A stretch of DNA of 64,000 nucleotides from Neodontobutis hainanensis (Eukaryota; Chordata; Actinopteri; Gobiiformes; Odontobutidae), in the NCBI GenBank assembly GCA_024349245.1, contig JALDNG010000020.1, forward strand, positions 19,401,501 to 19,465,500, written 5' to 3'. A program made the position numbers and the translations under genes. Within the stretch, counting starts at the first letter, position 1. Every line of letters begins with the position of its first letter. A model generated the notes under the pieces. It searched no databases and was not told where the DNA came from. It saw only the letters and a program-made list of their open reading frames with translations. Below, piece by piece: positions 58,001-64,000 of this stretch.

Positions 58001-61000
58001 TTATTACACAATAGAAAAGATATACAGTACTTTTTACTTATTAACATACTATCACTCAATCCCCAGGCACCAGTTCTATTATTAGACTTGGTTACACAAG
58101 ACAAATACCAATGAATTTAGCTCTACCTCGGTGACAGATTGTCTTTCTTGAGTATGTTGAGGTGGAACAGGGAGGGGGCAAGGCACACAGCGATGTTCAT
58201 GGGGGTCATCTGGTTTTCCTCCACGGAGGAAGTGACATCACTGAGGAAACACAGGAGCGTCTGCAGAACCTCTCTGTTCTCATCCGACATCAGCATGATA
58301 GCCGCCTGCACCGCTTGTAACCTTTGGTCTTTAGGGACATCTGCAGAGAGAAGACAGTGTATTATCATTAGTTGTTTTAGTCAGAAACAATTAACGTGTG
58401 ACATAGCTAAAACTTTGTATTGGGTATTAAGGTTTGTGGACCAGCATCTGCAAAAATGTAATCTTCAAAGATATTAGCTAAGACGTCTATAATGACACAA
58501 CCTGCTACTGACCTCTGTCTCCACTGCAGATGTTTTTTAGGAGTGAAAGCTTTTACAGTTTCTGAGACAATACAGTTCAGTCTGTCTTGTTGCGTGGTAG
58601 GAACACAGTTCTGGTTCATGACTATTTATGACTTGTTGCTGAACACCTGATACTGTGAGTTGATTTTCATCACCAGAAAAACTATATAGTATTGTCATAG
58701 GCAACTTTCATACATGCATTAAAATCAAAGTGTTTTTGTCCTTACATTGATAAATATGAAGGAAGGTCTCGCCAAGCTTGCTGGTGAGCAGAGGTTCAGG
58801 TAAGTCACGGAAAAACTGTTTGACCATGTCAGCCACGTCGTACGCAGACTGGTCTTCATAGTTAACGTTGTCTGGAGAACTCTCATTCATCTGCCTCAGA
58901 GCTTGAATTCGAGACTTAACCCCTGATTTACGAAAGAGACCCACCTGGAAGCAAGGTTAGCATGTTGAGTATCACTATTTAAAAGACCAACAGTAATCTA
59001 TATATTGTCATATTATACACATAACATGCAGTGATATAGTATTGTCATTATGGAGGTTAACCTGATCTAGGCACTGGCTCCTCAGGTAGCGCAGGGCTTG
59101 TTGCAGACCAAGAGGGAGTGGTTGCCCTGATCTTTGGACGTGAACTATGAGCGGCACTCCAAACACGTTCTTGTCCTTATAGTCTGGAACCTTCATTCTC
59201 TTCATGAATTTTGGGACGGCCCTAGGAAAAGCAGTTATACCAAATTGTCTAAAAGCTTATAATTGGAATATAGTTGTTTGTACTATATAGCAATGTAAAT
59301 ATAGTAGAAACTAACTGTGGACATCAGAGTTCTAGCAAAGACTCACCAGGTCCAGCCATGTTTGTTGGAATTGGAGTACTTCTCCATGATGGCAGTAAGT
59401 CGCAGCAGAGAGAACTTCTGCAGCAGACTGAGCTGACCGGCAGACTGGTTATTTATCTGCAGCGAGGCGACTGAGTGGCTCAGACGATTTGAGATCTGGA
59501 AACTGGGCCAGCGTAACCTTACAACATAATAACAATATTATACGCTATATATTAGAACAAATGCAAAAATTTGAGAACCATGAGAATGAACTAAAAAGGC
59601 CAAAATCATTTACTGTATAGAAGATTAACAACAGTCCAGTTACTTGGACATTACTTACCGGTTAGGTCTTGTTAGCGAAGCTCCCACACCTGAGTCTCTC
59701 CGTTCCCTGAGCCTTGTAAGTTCCGTCTCGGCCAGCGATACTCTGTCCCTGTCTCCATCGCTGGGCGTAGTCTGGCTTTCCGTCACAGAATGGCCTTCAA
59801 AGTCTAACGTAATCTGACTGGACGACTGCAGATTCCCTTCCCTCCCCCCATCCACCAGAGCCAGGCCTTCCCCCCCTGGCAACACGTTCTTCGACCACTG
59901 ATCCACTATTTGTTGCAGGCCATTGACATGAAGCAAAATATCATCCAAGTGGGGGAAAAGATCTTCTTTTTCTAGATCTATCAAGTCTCCAGTGCTAGCA
60001 TACAGATGTGAACCAGGGACGTTGTCATAGATGCTAATACGGCTCCCTCTAGAGCAACATTGCGTTACAGGTCTAGACTCCCTTCTACATGTAATCAGCT
60101 CTGAATCTAAATGCATACTTCCAGTGTGCCAGTTAATGGGCATTCCATTTGTAGGCGACAAACTTTCAATGGATAGTGCTTTGGGGAAGGTTCCTGGCTT
60201 GTGGTCTTGGGGAATATGGACCACCAAGTCTTCGTACGAGCAGAATTCATTCTTACGATTTTCTTCTGCAACTTTATTTCCATGGGAGAAAATGTCAACA
60301 TCCTCCAAATACATACCGCTGCGTTTGTGGTCCACTCGGTGAGGTTTTCGGTCCTTTAAGCTAGGAGTGCTAACAGTGCTACCACTCGAATGGCTACCAT
60401 CGTTGCTAGATTGGGATGGTGTGACTTTGTTTGACAGAGGATTAGAATTTTCGTTGTGTCCGTTCACAATATTGACACAGTGCAGAGACTTTAGAGCTTG
60501 GGCTTCATGTTGGAGCACTGGGGCGCTGATAACCAAGTTCTTACGCCCCCTTCCTAGCGTCCCAGAAGATCGCAAAGTCTCCATGCGACGCAGAAAGTCT
60601 TTGGCTCGATTTGTTTTGCCATGTTTATCACCAAAGGAGCTGTAGTTATTAATGTCATTGGGGATATGTGGCATTGTTAGGGACGTTGGGTCGGGCATGG
60701 CTGTTGAGTCCAAGTCCTCAGTGCTGGGACCTCTATGGCCACTGCCCCCACTGCTCTCGCTGTGCAAAGATGAAATCTCTGGTTCACTCAGATCTGTTAG
60801 GACGCTTTCACTGCTGGTGGTGGTTCGCAGAGCTATGTCTTCAGTGGCAAGGTGAGTGGGGTCGGGGCGCCCCAGCAGAGAGTCAATGTCCTGCAGCCGG
60901 GACCAGCGCCGGCTGCTCCATTCGAAAGTCCATTTGTCACTGATGGCGAATGCGTCGTCTTCATCAGAGTCTTCGCTCTAGAGAACAAAATCAACACCCA

Positions 61001-61170
61001 AATGAGGAATATACAAATATTTTCATTTTTAGGTGTCTGTACCCAAATACAACCATAAAATCTCCCAATTCATTTAGTTCAACACTTTGTAAGTTTTGTC
61101 AACACTTGAATTATAGCACTTATATATATTTATAGCACAGATGTCTCCAAGAGGTCTCCCAGAACTGCCT

Positions 61171-61264
<94 letters not shown>

Positions 61265-62215
61265 TATGCACAGAGGTATTGTCACATGGAATACCTTAAC
61301 AGTTATTGATTTTCAAGCAAAATAATACTCTAATATGGATTATGCTCATAGTCATATCCCAATCCATTTTAAAACATTCTAGAGCACATTTTCTCACAAT
61401 TTACATTTATAGAAGCATCCTTTTAGTTTTAGATTCAATTCCGTATTTCAGAATTCAAATTTCAGATTATTCAAGTTATATATATTTTTTTTTTTCAGGA
61501 ACGCATGACTTTTATACTTTTAGCCCTGGACCTCAATTGTTTTTTCTATTTTAGTGTATGAAAAATATATACACTGAGTTAATATTAATGAGCAGAACAC
61601 TGCATGCACACTGCACATTATGTCCACAAGGCCATGTTCTAATCCTCTTAGATCCTCGCAGCCGCCATAAGACACAGCTAAATATGACCAACAGGAAACA
61701 GTTGTAGGAAATAACTCATAATTAACAGTAATATAAGTAATTAATAAGTAATCTGTTTAAAAAGAAATTTCTATAAATAGTATTATAATTATAATATAGT
61801 GACAATTAAAATGTATGTACTCAAACCTTGACAACACTTTTAGTACAGTCTCAAATATTACAGTTAAAGTTGCCAATTTATGAAGATAAGATAAGATAGG
61901 ACTTTATTGATCCCACAGAGCGGAAGTTCACTTGTACAGCAACTCTTAGACATAAAGTAAAAAAGTAGGGTTATATTTGTGCAGAAAACTGACACATGAC
62001 TCAGGGCAATGTTAAGAAAAGGAAAGAAAATAGCACTTTTAGCATGACAATAACAATGTAATCTTATTACTTTGCAATTGCAATGTAATGTATCCAAGAA
62101 ATAAATATTTCCCAAAGGAGAAAAGTATGAGATGGCACTCACAGCACTTACTTTCTTCTTTGGCAGGTTCACATCAAGTTTCATTGAGGCACACTTGTTT
62201 AAGGTGTTGAGTCGC
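54169..62215 (-). CDS. stard13: stard13 (DLC2) RhoGAP and START-domain protein, 11 coding exons, N-terminus missing
   Basis: STARD13/DLC2 is a GTPase-activating protein for Rho (RhoA, Cdc42) acting at focal adhesions and membranes. Exons, minus strand: 62215-62152, 60977-59659, 59517-59347, 59221-59062, 58944-58746, 58340-58127, 56310-56196, 56092-55871, 54842-54625, 54539-54363 and 54286-54169. All junctions are GT-AG, and phases agree throughout, giving 991 codons then TGA. Order (window numbering): end of the SAM region (1-21), a serine-rich linker with an acidic patch and the FAT-like SIYDNVPG motif (22-461), RhoGAP (about 538-745, arginine finger R576 in GLFRKSG), START (about 760-985) and C-terminus GPETKI. 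The exon 9 segment (PPSVVLNRVLRERHLWD) and LDLEKEDLFPHLDDIL favour STARD13 over DLC1 and STARD8. Family members are around 1100 residues, so about 120 N-terminal residues with the SAM domain lie beyond the right edge. No disabling change seen. Confidence 0.95.
54363..54539 (-). CDS. stard13: stard13 exon, START core 2
   Basis: 177 bases: SWRTDLLKGACSLVSVSIEH, then SSGGVRAIVLESNYLLEPCG and SGKSRLTHICRVDL. Acceptor CTGAAG, donor AA|GTAAGA. Confidence 0.95.
54625..54842 (-). CDS. stard13: stard13 exon, START core
   Basis: 218 bases: VGDGNLLRRWKVSVEVEAPP, then SVVLNRVLRERHLWDVDLLQ and YVLNCMPPHPSRDFIVL. Acceptor TTGTCAG, donor AG|GTAGGA with split Arg. This stretch is the best discriminator of STARD13 from its paralogues. 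Confidence 0.95.
54990..55062. repeat. Compound (AAC)n-(ATT)n microsatellite in a stard13 intron
   Basis: A run of AAT/AAC triplets passes into about 13 ATT triplets (55022-55061) in the intron between the exons ending at 55871 and starting at 54842. The remaining intron shows nothing recognised. Confidence 0.9.
55871..56092 (-). CDS. stard13: stard13 exon, start of START domain
   Basis: 222 bases, phase 0 to phase 0: IPHEMVTQSRNSYVEADLHA, then VQNFLKEAREKSKYWVSCSS and DNTELYYKK. Acceptor TGTTAG, donor AAG|GTTTGT. Confidence 0.9.
56196..56310 (-). CDS. stard13: stard13 exon, end of RhoGAP
   Basis: 115 bases: AMQKKYATGRPDQKDLNENL, then AATQGLAHMITECNRLFE. Acceptor CTCCAG, donor GAG|GTAGAA, phase 0. 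The intron upstream (58126-56311) hosts an antisense Tc1 copy. Confidence 0.95.
56821..57854 (+). mobile_element. Internally deleted Tc1-like element (copy D) in a stard13 intron
   Basis: Flanked by the target TA (56819-56820 and 57855-57856). The left end begins 'cagttgtgctcataggttta' and the right ends 'ccaaggtgtaagcacaactg'. The plus strand encodes the second half of a transposase: VIWSDE-like region, then FLATTINVTFGEESTKP, a 102-codon frame with TWTFQHDNDPKHKVKST (catalytic Asp region) and VKVLDWPQSPELNIIDPLWG (third catalytic position, Asp here) ending at 57520. The N-terminal DNA-binding half has been deleted (from about 56935). Stops near 57178 break the frame. 1034 bp; antisense to stard13. 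Confidence 0.9.
57857..58126. other. stard13: Remainder of the stard13 intron, nothing recognised
   Basis: AT-rich intron sequence with a T-run near 57870-57890. No feature seen. Confidence 0.45.
58127..58340 (-). CDS. stard13: stard13 exon, RhoGAP core
   Basis: 214 bases, VPKDQRLQAVQAAIMLMSDE, then EVLQTLLCFLSDVTSSVEEN and QMTPMNIAVCLAPSLFHLNI. The N-x-A-x-x-x-x-P segment is the conserved GAP motif around the second catalytic-support residue. Acceptor CTGCAG, donor AG|GTAGAG, split Arg. Confidence 0.95.
58746..58944 (-). CDS. stard13: stard13 exon with the RhoGAP arginine finger
   Basis: 199 bases. It opens VGLFRKSGVKSRIQALRQMN, where the Arg of FRKSG is the catalytic arginine finger. It continues SAYDVADMVKQFFRDLPEPL and ends in a split Tyr (T|AC/T). 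Acceptor TTCCAG, donor GTAAGG. Confidence 0.95.
59062..59221 (-). CDS. stard13: stard13 exon, start of RhoGAP
   Basis: 160 bases. It encodes AVPKFMKRMKVPDYKDKNVF, then GVPLIVHVQRSGQPLPLGLQ and LRSQCLDQ, the first helices of the GAP fold. Acceptor CCTAG, donor CAG|GTTAAC (non-consensus after GT). Ends in phase 0. Confidence 0.9.
59347..59517 (-). CDS. stard13: stard13 exon before the RhoGAP domain
   Basis: 171 bases, phase 2 to phase 2. It encodes LRWPSFQISNRLSHSVASLQ, then LSLLQKFSLLRLTAIMEKYS and NSNKHGWT. Acceptor AAG at 59519-59518, donor TG|GTGAGT. The intron before it is only 141 bp. Confidence 0.9.
59659..60977 (-). CDS. stard13: stard13 large linker exon
   Basis: 1319 bases, the biggest exon, as in all DLC-family genes. 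It begins SEDSDEDDAFAISDKWTFEW after an acceptor at 60979-60978 and ends in a split Arg (CG|G) at donor GTAAGT. It encodes the disordered serine-rich linker: acidic start, a basic stretch (AKDFLRRMETLRSSGTLGRG), VHIPQDHKPGTFPKALSIES, then RISIYDNVPGSHLYASTGDL (focal-adhesion-type motif) and RRDSGVGASLTRPNR. Short plus-strand frames over it are shadows. Confidence 0.95.
61173..61261. repeat. (AT)n microsatellite in a stard13 intron
   Basis: About 88 bp of uninterrupted AT dinucleotides, roughly 200 bp from the acceptor of the large linker exon. The rest of this intron (60978-62151) shows only the retroposon tail at 61880-61965. Confidence 0.95.
61880..61965. repeat. Retroposon 3'-tail fragment
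   Basis: 'gataagataagataggactt' followed by 'tattgatcccacagagcgg' and 'gtacagcaactc' is the usual tail sequence of a widespread fish retroposon. No body or target duplication seen. Confidence 0.5.
62152..62215 (-). CDS. stard13: stard13 coding exon A (end of SAM region)
   Basis: Acceptor ...TTGTAG at 62217-62216, donor AAA|GTAAGT at 62151-62150. 64 bases entering in phase 2: one base of a split codon, then RLNTLNKCASMKLDVNLPKKK. The RRLNTLNKC motif closes the SAM domain in the DLC family. Upstream SAM exons are not in the window. Confidence 0.9.
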
Positions 62216-62556
62216 CTACAAGAGCAAAACATATACATTTGTATTGTGACTTTATTTTTATTTTTTAAAAGCCCAGAAATATGATCCATTTTGTCATGCT
62301 ATTTTTTACATGATAATCTTGTTAAACCAAATGGAAAACTCAGTTAGTCCGCCCTGCAGTATCCCAAATTGAATGAGATGCGGTAATTGTCAGCTGCTCT
62401 GGACACTGTCTCACTGGGGGGCTTAAAGACGGTGGTGTGGTCAATAGAAGGTCAACCATTGGATTAGCCATCAAGGAAATGGTAACTGCAAATGTAATTT
62501 GTTTTGCTACAAAATGAACACCGATAATCCTGTTGTTCCAAATGTACAAAATCTGT

Positions 62557-62705
62557 TTCCACTGGAGTGGTACGGTGCTACAGGCAAGGATTGACTCTTT
62601 AATAAGTTAATTGTTGGCAACGCATCAATATCTCCTGTGTCCAGCAGAGTGGAAACACAAGCCTCTTGAGGTTACCTGAACCAAACCGTACTGAACTAAG
62701 CCAAT
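62557..62705. repeat. MITE-like fragment in a stard13 intron
   Basis: Starts 'tttccactggagtggtacgg' and ends near 'ccaaaccgtactgaact', which are partly inverted to each other. Related to 39795-39895. Between it and 62215, and from here to 63084, nothing else is recognised. Confidence 0.45.
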
Positions 62706-63084
62706 TATACTTTATATATACTATAAAACGGGAAAGCAGTAAAGTTCATAAAAAGTTAGACATGAGACCAAGAGTTTTTAAAGCCAGGATTTAAAACATA
62801 GCTTTGACATTTTATTTGTATGATTTTATACTGCTTGTTACACAATGCACTTTAACTGATTATTACTTGTGTCATAATTGCAGTTTACGTCACATTTTAG
62901 GCCCCAAATGTATTTGAAATATATTTACTGAAAGCCATTTAATGTCAGATGATATAGACCTGGGTAGTTTTATGACACAGACTCCAGTTTAAATCACTTT
63001 ATGCACAAAGGACAGAAAGTCATTTTGGTTTGGCGCTATCTTGATTTTAAAGCTTTACATAATAACAGTTGTTTCTACATCTGA

Positions 63085-63650
63085 CAGCATTGTCCTGTGT
63101 GAGTGACTGACTGGTCTCAGACGCAGGGTATAAAGTCGTTGTCTGGTTTTAATGACAGAGGTTAGCAAAGCAACACGTTCCCATGATTGTTACTGTAGAT
63201 AAAGGGATCCAAATGCAGAGTGAATCATTAAGCTCGGGGCCCTTTTTTCCAGAGGCCTAAAGAGCTTTGGACACGGCGGCTAAAATAGAATGCCGCTTAG
63301 TGTGGGATCAGAGGGAGCACTCTCACACATGAAATATCTATCGGTTTCACATCTGTCACAGACACCCACAGTATGGACTGAGGGCGCAATTGTGGTGGCG
63401 TATCTCACAACAAAGCCGTCGTTATGTTTCCATAGAGATGCTGGGAAGTCAGGGACAAAACCACGCTGGAGGTGGAACTGTTTCCATTTGTCTGCTGTTT
63501 ATGCCGGGGCTAGTTTGGAATGTAGATGAGTCGCTTTAGGGGTTGTTTAGAGTCACAGTATGTTGAGCAGCGCGAGGCACCCGCCATGTTCCGCCTGTTT
63601 ACTGTTTTTCATTGTTACGGCGGTTACCAGGCAAGTGCTGTTTTGTCCTT
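63085..63650. promoter_or_regulatory. stard13: Candidate conserved element or internal stard13 promoter
   Basis: A roughly 565-bp unique block, GC-richer than its surroundings and containing most of the local CpGs, lies 0.9-1.4 kb upstream of the first visible stard13 exon. At 63581-63590 the minus strand has a YY1-like 'aacatggcgg'. SAM-less isoforms from internal promoters are known in this gene family. No convincing first exon with donor was found, so an enhancer is equally possible. Confidence 0.3.
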
Positions 63651-64000
63651 GGTCAAAAAGTACACAAGAAGCCTGTGTCCACACCAATACATTTTCATTG
63701 TTGCACTTGCAATCCAAGTTCACACTGTTTGAGCTTTTGTGTTTTATTGGAAACTTCTCTTTTTTGCCCTCTTTGTCACATTGTCTTGTGTTTCTTTTGT
63801 TTCTTTTGTTTGTTTTATTGTATAGCTTTTTTTTTTTTTTCCTTTTCCAAAAGTAAAAGGTGTAGGCGTAACAAGTCTTGACTTCAGCCTACATTTGTAT
63901 TGTACACAAAGATCAGTAAGAAAGTGCCAGACAGTACATTCTAAAAACACTCCACTGTCATCTGATTTTTGGAACTATGGTTAGCCTTATTTCCACTATG
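63651..64000. other. stard13: stard13 intron at the window edge, nothing recognised
   Basis: T-rich sequence with poly(T) near 63828-63842. Frames over 63526-63950 are uninformative. No feature seen. Confidence 0.4.

Noticed and set aside
60031..60943. Plus-strand frames opposite the large stard13 exon
   Set aside because: Shadows of the minus-strand coding exon. No independent motifs or splice logic.
63526..63732. First exon of stard13 starting at the minus-strand ATG in AACATGGCGG
   Set aside because: The frame runs only about 24 codons to a stop with no convincing donor, so only a promoter element is proposed.
1..64000. CRISPR arrays, operons, riboswitches or prokaryotic systems
   Set aside because: Spliced vertebrate genes and fish transposons throughout. 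No regularly spaced short repeats were seen.

Overview
The window is teleost fish genomic DNA. It is AT-rich and its genes are split into short exons with GT-AG junctions. Most of the sequence is intron or repeat, and the repeat families are those typical of ray-finned fish: several Tc1/mariner lineages, hAT- and piggyBac-like non-autonomous DNA elements, tRNA-headed SINEs, L2-like and other non-LTR retrotransposons, and a DIRS-like tyrosine-recombinase element. Only two protein-coding genes can be supported. Both lie on the minus strand, head to tail, in the right-hand 14 kb. No rRNA, functional tRNA, CRISPR array or bacterial-type feature was seen.

Right part (about 53.5-64 kb): eleven coding exons of stard13 (DLC2), a RhoGAP/START-domain protein. 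They run from 62215 down to the stop at 54169 and join in frame into 991 codons. The N-terminal SAM-domain exons lie beyond the right edge. The introns hold a (AT)n array, a (ATT)n array and an internally deleted Tc1 copy.

Middle (50.6-53.5 kb): exon 1 of nbea (neurobeachin), 73 codons starting at 50856, lies under a CpG-rich promoter/leader block (to about 51.3 kb) that also contains a possible 37-codon upstream ORF. Only about 3.3 kb separates the stard13 stop from the nbea start codon.

Left part (1-50.6 kb): no further nbea exon was found, so this is read as the first intron of nbea, which continues past the left edge. It is a layered repeat landscape. Nested insertions can be ordered by their target-site duplications: hAT in Tc1 (37.3-39.7 kb), L2 in Tc1 (24.2-25.5 kb), a TTAA-flanked piggyBac-like element with an internal 360-bp tandem duplication in Tc1 (43.5-45.2 kb), and Tc1 in a SINE tail (34.3-35.8 kb). 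From 20 to 25.5 kb there is a near-continuous transposon graveyard. Between these lie unique, more GC-balanced patches (10.4, 18.8, 27.7, 31.8, 33.4, 40.2 and 45.9 kb, plus 63.1-63.6 kb in stard13) that look like conserved non-coding regulatory DNA, but this cannot be proved without alignments.

The most interesting non-genic signal is a three-copy, roughly 170-bp repeat. Two copies carry a full match to the CTCF core, at about 0.4 kb (forward) and 42.1 kb (reverse), a convergent pair flanking most of the visible nbea intron. I found no wholly new coding system.
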